Source: Endobacterium cereale (GTDB lineage Bacteria; Pseudomonadota; Alphaproteobacteria; Rhizobiales; Rhizobiaceae). From it: a stretch of DNA of 64,000 nt. This document shows, piece after piece, positions 49,863 through 60,234 of this stretch (the stretch's first letter is position 1; each line of letters starts with the position of its first letter). Under the pieces are notes generated by a model. It searched no databases and was not told the origin of the DNA. It saw nothing but the letters and a program-made list of their open reading frames with translations. The position numbers were made by a program, and so were the translations under genes. The stretch covers positions 62,001 through 126,000 of the forward strand of contig NZ_WIXI01000044.1 of assembly GCF_009617585.1 (NCBI RefSeq), written 5' to 3'.

Positions 49863-49897
49863 GGCCGTGTCTGTGGACACGGCCTTTTCTTTTTTGT
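49863..49897 (+). terminator. Terminator after lpxC
   Basis: GGCCGTGTC-TGTG-GACACGGCC, a perfect 9-bp stem, followed by TTTTCTTTTTTG. Begins 34 bases after the stop. Confidence 0.88.
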
Positions 49898-50041
49898 TGT
49901 TTTTACCGTAATTTAAGTAAGTCCTCCGCCACAAAATTGCACGAATAGGCCATCATTGCGTTGCCCTCATGCTGCTTTTATGGCTAGAACGCCTGTCGGG
50001 GCGGTGGCTCTTTTTATCGCGTGGCAATCGGGAACTCTTGC

Positions 50042-50917
50042 ATGGCTAATGTCAGGTCTTCTGTAATCGGGAAAACGGCTCGCTTGGCGGTCGTGTCCCT
50101 TGTGCTGGCCGGCGTCGGCATGACAACGACGGCCTGCGGCACCGACCCGGACATAGACATCACCAAGCTTGGTCTTGCCACCGATCCGCCGGAGCAGCTC
50201 TACAACCAGGGACTGGCCAATATGAAGGCCGGCAATATGGGTGAGGCTGCGCGCAAGTTCGAAGCCATCGACAAGCAGAACCCGTTCACTGAATGGGGCC
50301 GCAAGGCACTGGTTATGGTGACCTTCGTCAATACGCGCATGAATCGTAACGACGAAGCGATTGCCGCTGGTAACCGTTACTTGAAGCAGTATCCGCGTTC
50401 CGCCGACAGTGCCTATGTGCAATATCTGGTCGGTCTGTCCTATTCCAAGCAGATCACCGACGTCACGCAGGATCAGCGCGCGTCCTCGCGCACGATCGAA
50501 GCCATGACCAAGGTCGTCAAGGACTATCCGGATTCGGAATATGTCGACGATGCGCAGGCCAAGATCCGTTTCGCGCGCGACCAGCTCGCCGGCAAGGAAA
50601 TGCAGATCGGCCGTTATTACCTCGAGCGGAAGGAATACCTTGCCGGTATTCAACGTTTCCGCGTGGTGGTGGAGCAATACGGCAACACCAATCAGGTGGA
50701 GGAAGCGCTCGCACGTCTGGTCGAAGCCTATTACGCCATGGGCATTGCCGAGGAAGCGCAAACTGCTGCTGCCGTTCTCGGTCGCAACTATCCGGACAGC
50801 CAATGGTACTCGGACAGCTACAAGCTCCTGAAGGGCGGCGGTCTGGAGCCGCGTGAAAATCGTGGTTCGTGGATTTCGCGCGCAGCCGTAAGGCTTGTCG
50901 CCGGCAGCGACTCCTGA
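50042..50917 (+). CDS. bamD: Outer membrane assembly lipoprotein BamD (ComL)
   Basis: 291 aa. Signal sequence with Cys at about 32 (TTTACG) as the lipidation site; the lipobox is not ideal. TPR repeats cover the protein: LYNQGLANMKAGNMGEAARKFEAIDKQNPFTEWGRKA, YPRSADSAYVQYLVGLSYSKQI, DYPDSEYVDDAQAKIRFARDQLAGKEMQIGRYYLERKEYLAGIQRF. BamD is the essential TPR lipoprotein of the BAM beta-barrel assembly machine. Start ATG 50042 opens the signal, with GGGA upstream. It precedes recN by 35 bases, an arrangement common in alphaproteobacteria. Confidence 0.92.
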   Translation: MANVRSSVIGKTARLAVVSLVLAGVGMTTTACGTDPDIDITKLGLATDPPEQLYNQGLANMKAGNMGEAARKFEAIDKQNPFTEWGRKALVMVTFVNTRMNRNDEAIAAGNRYLKQYPRSADSAYVQYLVGLSYSKQITDVTQDQRASSRTIEAMTKVVKDYPDSEYVDDAQAKIRFARDQLAGKEMQIGRYYLERKEYLAGIQRFRVVVEQYGNTNQVEEALARLVEAYYAMGIAEEAQTAAAVLGRNYPDSQWYSDSYKLLKGGGLEPRENRGSWISRAAVRLVAGSDS

Positions 50918-50952
50918 TTTTTTGAGGCAGGGCAGGGCCGGATCGAGGTAAC

Positions 50953-52626
50953 ATGCTGATCCAGTTGTCGATCCGCGATATCGTCTTGATCGAACGGCTG
51001 GACCTCGATTTCGAGGCCGGCCTTTCGGTTCTGACCGGCGAAACCGGCGCCGGTAAATCCATTCTTCTCGACAGTCTTTCGCTGGCGCTTGGTGGCCGTG
51101 GCGATGGCGGTCTCGTGCGCCATGGCAGCGACAAGGGGCAGGTGACGGCCGTTTTTGATGTCGGCATGGATCATCCGGCTCGCCTTCTTTTGCGTGAAAA
51201 CGGTCTCGATGACGACGGCGACCTGATTTTTCGCCGCGTGCAATCCGCTGACGGTCGCACCAAGGCTTCGGTCAACGACCAACCGGTCAGCGTGCAGATG
51301 ATGCGTCAGATCGGCCAGTTGCTGGTGGAAATTCACGGCCAGCACGACGACCGCGCCCTTGTCGATACCAACGCCCATCGTACGCTGCTCGATGCCTTTG
51401 CGGGCCTTGCTGACGAGGCCCTGCAGGTCTCCGGCCTCTACCGCACATGGAAGGATGCCGAGCGCAGCCTGAAAAGCCACAGGGCCCGCGTGGAGGCGGC
51501 TGCCCGCGAAGCCGATTATCTGCGCTCCTCGGTGGAGGAACTGCAGATCCTGTCGCCTCGCGATGGAGAAGAGGATGAGCTTGCCGATAACCGCGCCCGG
51601 ATGCAAAAATCCGAGCGCATTGCCGGTGATATTTCCGAGGCTTCCGAATTCCTGAACGGCAACGGCTCGCCCGTGCCGTTAATCGCCTCGATGGTTCGCC
51701 GTCTGGAGCGCAAGAGCCACGAAGCGCCGGGCCTTCTCGAAGAAACCGTTGAACTGCTCGATCAGGCCCTCAATCACCTCTCCAACGCCCAGATGGAAGT
51801 GGAGGCGGCTTTGCGCCGCACCGAGTTCGATCCGCGCGAGCTGGAACGTGTCGAGGAGCGCCTGTTTGCGCTGCGTGCCGCTGCCCGTAAATATTCGGTG
51901 CCTGTGGTCGAGCTTCCGGCGCTGGCCGAAAAAATGGTGGCCGATCTCGCCGATCTTGATGCCGGTGAGGAAAAGCTCGGCAAGCTAGAAAAGGTTTCTG
52001 AAGCGGCAAAGGTCGCCTTTGATCAGGCGGCAGCGGCAGTTTCGAAAAAACGCCAGAAGGGCGCATCGGCCCTTTCGGAAGCGGTCATGGCCGAATTGCC
52101 GGCGCTCAAGCTGGAGCGCGCACGGTTTATGGTCGAAGTGGCGACGGATGCCGAATCAGCCAGCGCTGACGGTATCGATACGGTTGAATTCCACGTCCAG
52201 ACCAATCCGGGCACGCGTCCCGGACCGATCATGAAGGTTGCTTCCGGTGGCGAGCTTTCGCGTTTCCTGCTGGCGCTCAAAGTGGCGCTCGCGGATCGCG
52301 GCTCTGCCCCGACGCTGGTCTTCGATGAAATCGACAGCGGTGTCGGTGGTGCTGTCGCCGATGCGATCGGCCAGCGGCTGAAGCGTCTGTCGCGCACCGT
52401 TCAGGTTCTGTCCGTCACCCATGCGCCGCAGGTGGCCGCACGTGCTGCCACGCATATGCTGATCTCCAAGGGGCCGGCCGGTGACGGATCGGAAAAGATC
52501 GCTACCCGTGTCGCCAGAATGACGCCGGAACACCGCGCCGAAGAGATTGCACGCATGCTGTCGGGTGCGTCCGTTACGGACGAGGCAAGGGCGGCTGCGG
52601 CGGCGCTGCTGGCCGCCGAGGGGTAA
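50953..52626 (+). CDS. recN: DNA repair protein RecN
   Basis: 557 aa SMC-like ATPase. N-terminal Walker A TGETGAGKSILLDSLSLALGG, GQHDDRALV, long coiled-coil in the middle (heptad pattern between about 160 and 380), C-terminal signature ASGGELSRFLLALK and Walker B TLVFDEIDSGVGGAVADAIGQ, ending in THAPQVAARA. RecN is recruited to double-strand breaks and helps recombination repair. Same direction as bamD. Confidence 0.94.
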   Translation: MLIQLSIRDIVLIERLDLDFEAGLSVLTGETGAGKSILLDSLSLALGGRGDGGLVRHGSDKGQVTAVFDVGMDHPARLLLRENGLDDDGDLIFRRVQSADGRTKASVNDQPVSVQMMRQIGQLLVEIHGQHDDRALVDTNAHRTLLDAFAGLADEALQVSGLYRTWKDAERSLKSHRARVEAAAREADYLRSSVEELQILSPRDGEEDELADNRARMQKSERIAGDISEASEFLNGNGSPVPLIASMVRRLERKSHEAPGLLEETVELLDQALNHLSNAQMEVEAALRRTEFDPRELERVEERLFALRAAARKYSVPVVELPALAEKMVADLADLDAGEEKLGKLEKVSEAAKVAFDQAAAAVSKKRQKGASALSEAVMAELPALKLERARFMVEVATDAESASADGIDTVEFHVQTNPGTRPGPIMKVASGGELSRFLLALKVALADRGSAPTLVFDEIDSGVGGAVADAIGQRLKRLSRTVQVLSVTHAPQVAARAATHMLISKGPAGDGSEKIATRVARMTPEHRAEEIARMLSGASVTDEARAAAAALLAAEG

Positions 52627-52671
52627 CAGGCCGTCTGTGCCGATGGTCAACGAGCAAGATTGAGGAGTATC

Positions 52672-53118
52672 ATGGCCGCCGTTCTTCAAACCATTGCCTG
52701 CCTACGCTTCTTCGGCGACGATCTCGACCCGGATCAAATTTCGAAAGTACTGGGCGTCGCTGCCACCAATGCCTACCGCAAGGGCGATGTGATGCCATCC
52801 GGCAAGGGCAAGAAATCGGTTGCCGAAACCGGCACATGGCAATTGGAAGCGGACGAGGAATTTTCCGGCGAACTGCCTGAGCAGATCGCCTCGCTTTTTG
52901 CCGCTTTGACCGACGACCTGACGGTCTGGAAAGACCTCTCCGCGCGCTTTGACGGAGACGTTTTGATGGGACTGTTCATGGCCGAAGCCAACGAGGGCTT
53001 TAGCCTCGATCCGGCTCTTCTGGGCGCGATCGCCGCGCGTGGACTCGTTCTCGAATTCGATGTCTACGCGAGCGAGGAAGACGATGCCTATTATGAGGAC
53101 GACGCCGTCACGTCCTAA
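52672..53118 (+). CDS. DUF4279-like protein of unknown function
   Basis: 148 aa. The N-terminus LQTIACLRFFGDDLDPDQISKVLGVAATNAYRKGD and TWQLEADEEFSGELPEQIASLFAAL matches the DUF4279 pattern (an immunity-like beta/alpha fold), with an acidic C-terminus. TTGAGGAG precedes the ATG. DUF4279 proteins are sometimes grouped with toxin immunity proteins, but no toxin gene is next to it here. It stands alone between recN and the convergent cytochrome gene, whose stop is just 2 bases away. Confidence 0.6.
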   Translation: MAAVLQTIACLRFFGDDLDPDQISKVLGVAATNAYRKGDVMPSGKGKKSVAETGTWQLEADEEFSGELPEQIASLFAALTDDLTVWKDLSARFDGDVLMGLFMAEANEGFSLDPALLGAIAARGLVLEFDVYASEEDDAYYEDDAVTS

Positions 53119-53120
53119 AA

Positions 53121-53690
53121 CTATTCCGCCGGTGTGACCTGCCGTGCCGGTCCCGCCATGCGGTTCAAGACTTCGTCCTTCCAGACGAAACGGTGGATCA
53201 GCACCATGGCGATATGGCCGCCGACCATGGCCAGCAACGTCCAGGCGAGCGTGCCGTGCAGCAGGCGGGCAGGGGCAATCATCCAGCCAATATTTTCCCC
53301 GCCGCGTTCGACAATCTGCAGGCCGTAGAGCGTAAGTCCCCATTCGGAACCGAAAGCGCGCAGCAGGGCAAGGCCCGGAACGGCGAGCATCAGCAGATAC
53401 AGCACCACATGGCCGGTGCGGGCGGCATGGCCCAGCAGGCCGCGCTCATGCGCCGGGCGGTCTTTCAGGTTATAGAAACCCCAGAGCGCTCTCGCCGCCG
53501 CCATGATGAGAACGGTGGCGCCGAGTGAGCCATGCGTGCTGTTCAAAAAATCCGTCAGGCCGGAGCGGCCGAAAAGCCTGCCCAGTACAAGGCCGGAAAA
53601 CTGCCAACAGATGAGAATGGCCATCGACCAATGGAACAGGCGCGTCACCAGCCCATAGCGTAATCCCGTATCCCGCCAGCGATTGGCCAT
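53121..53690 (-). CDS. Cytochrome b561-like protein
   Basis: 189 aa with four membrane helices and a spread of candidate haem His: TRLFHWSMAIL, NSTHGSLGATV, TGHVVLYLLMLAVP, LLHGTLAWTLLAMVGGHIAMVLIH. This is the bacterial cytochrome b561 (DUF/CybB-like) family, which moves electrons from the quinone pool or superoxide. MANRW start follows GAGGAAAATTC. A longer frame to 53723 is less probable. Confidence 0.82.
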   Translation of the reverse strand: MANRWRDTGLRYGLVTRLFHWSMAILICWQFSGLVLGRLFGRSGLTDFLNSTHGSLGATVLIMAAARALWGFYNLKDRPAHERGLLGHAARTGHVVLYLLMLAVPGLALLRAFGSEWGLTLYGLQIVERGGENIGWMIAPARLLHGTLAWTLLAMVGGHIAMVLIHRFVWKDEVLNRMAGPARQVTPAE

Positions 53691-53814
53691 GAATTTTCCT
53701 CGAAAATTGCAATCTGCGAACATGAGTATTCGAGTTTGGTATTAAGCTACCGCACTGCAAAACGTCCAGCGGGTGGCGAGCACTTGCCATGTGGTTTTCC
53801 AAAAATGTTCGTGA

Positions 53815-56058
<2,244 letters not shown>

Positions 56059-56061
56059 GAA

Positions 56062-56604
56062 TCAGGTCTTCAGCCGCGCCATCGTGAAGGCGTCGACATA
56101 GTGCCCGTCACGGAAGGCAAATTGCTTCAGGCAGCCTTCGGTGACGAAACCGTGCCTTTCGTAAAGGCGGATGGCGGGTTCATTGTCAGAGAAGACCGTC
56201 AGTTCGACACGGCGAAGGTCCAGCCAGTTGTCGGCGATATCGAGCACCGCTTTCATCAGTGCCGATCCGACGCCGCGTCCGGCAAATTCGTCATGCACGC
56301 CCATGCCGATGGTGGCAACATGGCGGCGTCTCGGATTGCCGGCAGGGGTGAGGCCGATATCACCGATCGTGCGGCCATCATGTTCCGCGATCAGACGATA
56401 GGCGCCGGCCGCCGGGCTTTCCAGGTGACGGCGGATTTCCGCAGTCGAATGAAAGGGCGTGCGCAGGGTTCCATAGCGATAGCCCGGCAGATTGTGCAGG
56501 CTGGCAATCTCTGTCGCGTCATCCGGGCCTGCGGCGCGGATTACCACATTCTCGAGCTTTTCCGCTCGGGGAGGTTTTTCTCTCGCGTCGTTTGATGATT
56601 TCAT
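56062..56604 (-). CDS. GNAT family N-acetyltransferase
   Basis: 180 aa. N-terminus is basic and variable; the acetyltransferase fold begins at VVIRAAGPDDATEIASLHN. Acetyl-CoA pyrophosphate loop motif A: IGMGVHDEFAGRGVGSALMKAVLDIAD (Q/R-x-x-G-x-G/A), then the LRRVELTVFSDNEPAIRLYERHGF motif B. It resembles PhnO/YhhY-type enzymes; substrate unknown. It converges with ligA with 3 bases between the stops. Confidence 0.85.
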   Translation of the reverse strand: MKSSNDAREKPPRAEKLENVVIRAAGPDDATEIASLHNLPGYRYGTLRTPFHSTAEIRRHLESPAAGAYRLIAEHDGRTIGDIGLTPAGNPRRRHVATIGMGVHDEFAGRGVGSALMKAVLDIADNWLDLRRVELTVFSDNEPAIRLYERHGFVTEGCLKQFAFRDGHYVDAFTMARLKT

Positions 56605-57053
56605 TTTCGCTCTCCTTGGATTGTGCCGAGGCAGAGCGGAACACCGATCCCTGCCATTATTCGGCAGGGTGGTGACGGATGACCGCTTAACGCGCCAAAA
56701 CCGCCACGCGCCCTGCAGGGCGAATGGTGACGGTCGTATGGGTAAGGGTGGCGCGATTGGTCATGAAGACATAACGCCTCAAAGGCGAGCATCGGTCAAG
56801 TGACAACCTGAATGGCCGGTTTATGCCGATAGTTCGGACGGTGAGGCCGTTGCGACGTTGAATATGTCGAAATGGCGCTGGGTGCGGCTGATGACGGCCA
56901 GGTCGTTTCGTTTCGCTGTGGGTGGGATCCCGCGAGCAATGCTGTTTCCGGATCGAAGGCCAGTATCCTTTCATCGAATTCGCCGCGTGAAACTTTGCCG
57001 AATCACCTTACTCATCCTAAAAGCGGGCAAACATCACCACCCGGAACGCCGCT
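56605..57053. other. Intergenic region, no supported gene
   Basis: About 450 bases between the divergently arranged GNAT and exonuclease genes. A 7-bp hairpin CCCTGCC/GGCAGGG lies at 56649-56669 without a T-run. Short frames on either strand look random. It may hold two promoters, not clearly seen. Confidence 0.4.
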
Positions 57054-57644
57054 TTGAAAACAATCGCCATCGATTTCGAAACCGCCAATGAGCAACGCGG
57101 CAGCGCCTGTTCGGTTGGTTTAGCGTGGATCGAAAATGGCAAGGTCGTGCGCGTCGAAGAGCGACTGATCCGCCCCAAGGACATGCGCTTTTCGTCCTTC
57201 AACATCGCCATTCATGGCATTCGTCCGGAACAGGTGGAGAATGCCGGTGAGTTTCCCGAGGTGATGGACGAATTCGCCGACGATTTTGCAGACGCCACAA
57301 TGATCGCCCATAACGCGTCCTTTGATTTTTCCGTCTGGCGCGCCTGTCTCGACCAGTATCGACAGGCCTATCCGCAGCTTTCCTACCTGTGCAGCGTCAA
57401 GATGGCGCAAAAGGTCTGGCCGCATCTCGGCTCGCACAAGCTGAACATTCTTGCGCAGCATCTGGGCCTCAGTTTCCTGCATCACAATGCGGCGGAGGAT
57501 GCTGCCATTTGTGCGCAGGCATCCATTGCCATCGCACGATCGCTCAAAGTGGTGGAAATCCGCGATATCGCGCCGGCCATCGGCATGCGTTCCGGCCGGC
57601 TGTACGCCGGCGGTTATGATGCCTGCACGCTGCGCAAGCAGTAA
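57054..57644 (+). CDS. 3'-5' exonuclease (DnaQ-like, DEDDh)
   Basis: 196 aa. Catalytic residues: Asp7 and Glu9 in AIDFETAN, ATMIAHNASFDFSVW (Asp in exo II), and HHNAAEDAAICA (His and Asp of exo III). It is a single-domain exonuclease of the DNA polymerase III epsilon-like family, with no polymerase contact motif recognised. Translation starts with TTG, judged from homology to IAIDFET-start proteins; the context GCCGC TTTG has no strong Shine-Dalgarno. May act in DNA repair or proofreading in trans. Confidence 0.8.
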   Translation: MKTIAIDFETANEQRGSACSVGLAWIENGKVVRVEERLIRPKDMRFSSFNIAIHGIRPEQVENAGEFPEVMDEFADDFADATMIAHNASFDFSVWRACLDQYRQAYPQLSYLCSVKMAQKVWPHLGSHKLNILAQHLGLSFLHHNAAEDAAICAQASIAIARSLKVVEIRDIAPAIGMRSGRLYAGGYDACTLRKQ

Positions 57645-57735
57645 ACGCTACGCAATCTTGCAGGCTGCCTATCTTGCAAGGTGCCGTGCGAACCTTATCT
57701 CTCGTCGCATGTCGCTGACCGGAGATTATTCAAAT

Positions 57736-58230
57736 ATGCGCCGCCGTCTTGTTTCACTCACCTGTGCCTCGGTCGTTCTTGCCGGCGTCCTGTCCGTTCC
57801 TGCCGTGGCCGAAGTGGTCGGCAAGGTCGGGGTGGACTGGATCGGCAATGACATCATTGTCGAGGCCGTGTCCGATCCGGCCGTGAAGGGCGTCACCTGC
57901 CACGTCACCTATTTCGATCGCAGCGTGATTGATCGCCTCAAGAACGGCAACTGGTTCCAGGACCCGTCCAACAGCGCGATTTCCTGCAATCAGACGGGGC
58001 CGATCGAGATCGGCGATATCGAACTGGACGATGGTGGCGAAGAGGTGTTTCGCCAGGGCCGATCGCTGATCTTCAAGGATCTGCTCGTCAAGCGCATCTA
58101 TGACAAGGCCAATGACACGTTGATCTATCTCGCCCATTCGCGCCGGGTGGTAGAAGGGTCTGCAAAAATGGCTGTTTCCGCCGTGCCGCTTTACGGTCAG
58201 CAGGTGACGTGGACCAAGGGCAAACCCTGA
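57736..58230 (+). CDS. CreA-like periplasmic protein
   Basis: 164 aa with a signal peptide (LTCASVVLAGVLSVPAVAE). Core motifs match CreA (DUF1131/COG3045): VGKVGVDWIGNDIIVEA, VKGVTCHVTYFD, GNWFQDPSNSAISCNQTGPIEI, EVFRQGRSLIFKDLLVKRIYDKANDTLIYLAHSRRVVEGS. The CreA family is of unknown function; two Cys (TCHV and SCNQ) might form a disulfide. Start ATG 57736 gives the signal sequence; upstream ATG 57709 is another choice. Confidence 0.8.
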   Translation: MRRRLVSLTCASVVLAGVLSVPAVAEVVGKVGVDWIGNDIIVEAVSDPAVKGVTCHVTYFDRSVIDRLKNGNWFQDPSNSAISCNQTGPIEIGDIELDDGGEEVFRQGRSLIFKDLLVKRIYDKANDTLIYLAHSRRVVEGSAKMAVSAVPLYGQQVTWTKGKP

Positions 58231-58245
58231 CGGAAAACCGCGCAT

Positions 58246-58277
58246 GAAAAAGCCGGGCATGGAAGCCCGGCTTCTTC
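58246..58277. terminator. Bidirectional terminator creA-like/small secreted gene
   Basis: GAAAAAGCCGGGC-ATGGAA-GCCCGGCTTCTTC hairpin, 9 GC-rich bp plus flanking A/T, between convergent genes with stops at 58230 and 58293. Confidence 0.75.
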
Positions 58278-58292
58278 AGGGATATTTCTGGC

Positions 58293-58622
58293 TTAGCGAA
58301 CGTAGACGATCTTACCGCCATTGGCTGCGGTCTGAATATGCACGACATTGGCCAGCTGCACATTCTTCATCGCCAGCGCATCGACGAGAGCCGGGTCAGA
58401 CTGAAGCTGTGCCTGAGCATCCTGGATCAGTTCCGGACCAGGATTGGTTAGGTTTGCCGGCAGACGGCTGCCATTGCCCGAGCTCGGATCGTTGGTCACG
58501 TTGACAACGCTGACGTCTACCGAGGACGTAGCCGGCATCTCGGAATTATAGGTCTGGGCCGATGCGGCACCTGCAAAAGCCGAAGCGGAAATCAGTGCTG
58601 CGAGTGCAATAGCTTTTTTCAT
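58293..58622 (-). CDS. Small secreted/periplasmic protein, unknown
   Basis: 109 aa. N-terminal signal MKKAIALAALISASAFAGAASA with cleavage before QTYNS. Mature part is about 87 residues, Ala/Val/Asn/Pro-rich with NPGPELIQDAQAQLQSDPALVDALAMKNVQLANVVHI, which recalls a short helical region. No family name recognised. AAGGAGAATTGTC gives a strong translation start. Its promoter would lie in the 260 bases upstream. Confidence 0.7.
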   Translation of the reverse strand: MKKAIALAALISASAFAGAASAQTYNSEMPATSSVDVSVVNVTNDPSSGNGSRLPANLTNPGPELIQDAQAQLQSDPALVDALAMKNVQLANVVHIQTAANGGKIVYVR

Positions 58623-58826
58623 GACAATTCTCCTTTGTGTCTTTCGGTAACGCCACGAAGCGATTCCTTCAAAAGGATCGTTTGGTGGCGCCGTGCTGAA
58701 TTCACGTGGGGTTAACTGTCGGTATTCCAGAAGGTTTCAAAAAAAATCGTTATTTTGCAATGGCTTGATGTTCCATCACATATGCGTGCCTCACGTGCCT
58801 GTGAGGCACTGGTGGATGTCAAAACG

Positions 58827-58863
58827 CAAAACACCCGCCGTGTTGCCACGGCGGGTGTTTCAA
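58827..58863 (-). terminator. Terminator of the CheW gene
   Basis: AAACACCCGCCGTG-TTGC-CACGGCGGGTGTTT, a perfect 14-bp stem, lies 20 bases after the CheW stop on the reverse strand and is followed by TGCGTTTTG. Confidence 0.85.
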
Positions 58864-58883
58864 AACGATATTGTCGAGATCGA

Positions 58884-59351
58884 TCAGGCGGCTTCGCGCG
58901 TCAGTTCGTCGGCAATGACGGTGTCGAGGTTGAGGAAGCAGACCATGGTCTTTTCCAGCGCCACGATGCCACGGCAGAAGGCACGCTGGCCTTCCGGAAT
59001 GATTTCCGGTGCCGGCTGCAGGTCTTCGCTCTTGATAGTCATCATGTCGGAAACCTGCTCGACCAGCAGGCCAACCAGCTTGCCGGCAATGTCGGTGACG
59101 ATGATGGCGGCGCGCTCGGAAGGCTCCGTCATCTTCATGCCGAGACGGCAGGCCATGTCGATGACCGGGATAACCGCGCCGCGCAGGTTGATGAGGCCGA
59201 GAACGTAAGGCGGGGTATGCGGCATCGGCGTCACAGGCGCCCAGCCGCGAATTTCGCGGATCGCCATGATGTCGATACAGAATTCCTGGTCGCCCAGATG
59301 GAACGAGACGATTTCGAGATATGCTCCCGACTGCTTGATGGCGTTGCTCAT
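58884..59351 (-). CDS. cheW: CheW-like chemotaxis coupling protein
   Basis: 155 aa single CheW domain. Marks: EIVSFHLGDQEFCIDIMAIREI, YVLGLINLRGAVIPVIDMACRLG (receptor-binding face NLRGxVIPVID), AAIIVTDIAGKLVGLLVEQVSDMM, and FCRGIVALEKTMVCFLNLDTVI. CheW links chemoreceptors with the CheA kinase. It stands alone, not near other che genes here. ATG 59351 was preferred to 59360 and 59378 since CAGGA is at normal distance. Confidence 0.9.
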   Translation of the reverse strand: MSNAIKQSGAYLEIVSFHLGDQEFCIDIMAIREIRGWAPVTPMPHTPPYVLGLINLRGAVIPVIDMACRLGMKMTEPSERAAIIVTDIAGKLVGLLVEQVSDMMTIKSEDLQPAPEIIPEGQRAFCRGIVALEKTMVCFLNLDTVIADELTREAA

Positions 59352-59475
59352 GGCGGTCATCCTGATTTCGTTGGGCACACGCTCTCAAACCCGGGTTAAA
59401 CTTCCCCTAATCTCTGTGGCAAGCCTGCCTTTTTCTGCTGTTTTGCAGACTAAAAAGCCTGTTATACTGGCGCCC

Positions 59476-59631
59476 ATGCATCAGAACGCCTCATCGTTGC
59501 GCCTTCCACTCATGCTCGCCGGCTTTCTGCTGGTATCAGGCCTGTTGATTCTCTGTGTGGCGGGCTGGCTGCAATATGGCTCGGAGATTTTCATCACTAT
59601 GGCGGAAACCGGCATGTCATGGTGTTTGTAA
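59476..59631 (+). CDS. 51-aa membrane protein, possibly leaderless mRNA
   Basis: Short frame with one hydrophobic helix (LPLMLAGFLLVSGLLILCVAGWLQ) and a short tail ending WCL. No Shine-Dalgarno is seen before the ATG. TATACT at 59463-59468 sits 7 bases before the ATG, so a promoter -10 element there would start the transcript at or next to the A of the ATG, giving a leaderless mRNA. Spacing is suggestive, not proof. Followed by a 150-aa membrane protein 63 bases on. Confidence 0.4.
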   Translation: MHQNASSLRLPLMLAGFLLVSGLLILCVAGWLQYGSEIFITMAETGMSWCL

Positions 59632-59694
59632 GTGGGCGTGGTCAGGGTGGCGGTGGCTTGAAGCCGCCAAACGAGACTGTGAGGAGGGCCTGAA

Positions 59695-60147
59695 ATGCGG
59701 CAGTTGGTCCATATCTCACTGGCGTTCCTGGCCCTGTTTGCAATCGATCTCATCGGCGACATATGGGCGCTTGGCTACAAATGGCGGCTGCCCTTCGTGA
59801 TACTTTCGCTCATTGGGGCGATCGTCGATTTCGTCGTCTTCTGCCTCATCCCCTTCTTCCTGCTGAGCTTCGTCAGGAAGGAGACGGTCATCGCGCATCT
59901 GCTGGCGTGCCTTGCCATCGCTTTTTATGTCTTTCTTGCCGGCATGTTCTACGTGTCCATCAGCGGCATGCAGACGTTGCAGCTTGGCCAGGATTTTCAC
60001 ATCCGCGATGGTCAGATGATGCCCGCCTTTTATTGGGCGAAGCTGCGTCTGGTGCTGGCAATCTATCTGCTTGTCGAAGCGGGAGTTTATATATTCGAGC
60101 GATATCGACGTTCGACGCGTGCCTGCGGCGAAACGACCTCAGCCTGA
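59695..60147 (+). CDS. Polytopic membrane protein, unknown (150 aa)
   Basis: 150 aa, four hydrophobic segments: LVHISLAFLALFAIDLIGDIW, LPFVILSLIGAIVDFVVFCLIPFFLLSF, HLLACLAIAFYVFLAGMFYV and LVLAIYLLVEAGVYIF. C-terminus polar, ERYRRSTRACGETTSA. GGAGGGCC precedes the ATG. No family recognised. Next gene is a SCO protein in the same direction. Confidence 0.6.
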   Translation: MRQLVHISLAFLALFAIDLIGDIWALGYKWRLPFVILSLIGAIVDFVVFCLIPFFLLSFVRKETVIAHLLACLAIAFYVFLAGMFYVSISGMQTLQLGQDFHIRDGQMMPAFYWAKLRLVLAIYLLVEAGVYIFERYRRSTRACGETTSA

Positions 60148-60234
60148 TAAAAACACCCAGTTGATTTGCTCCTTTCAATCATCGAGGCTATCTGCAATTC
60201 ATCATTCGTTGCAGAAGCGGACGGACCTGTTGCC

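Noticed and set aside
46806..49934. Reverse-strand open frame of 1042 codons under ftsZ and lpxC
   Set aside because: It is the antisense shadow of two well-supported genes in a GC-rich genome and has no family-like content.
56649..56669. CCCTGCC/GGCAGGG hairpin as a terminator
   Set aside because: No T-run on either strand and it lies upstream of the GNAT gene start, not after a stop codon.
56687..56974. Reverse-strand 95-codon frame in the GNAT-exonuclease gap
   Set aside because: No ribosome site and no recognisable domain; composition looks like translated non-coding DNA.
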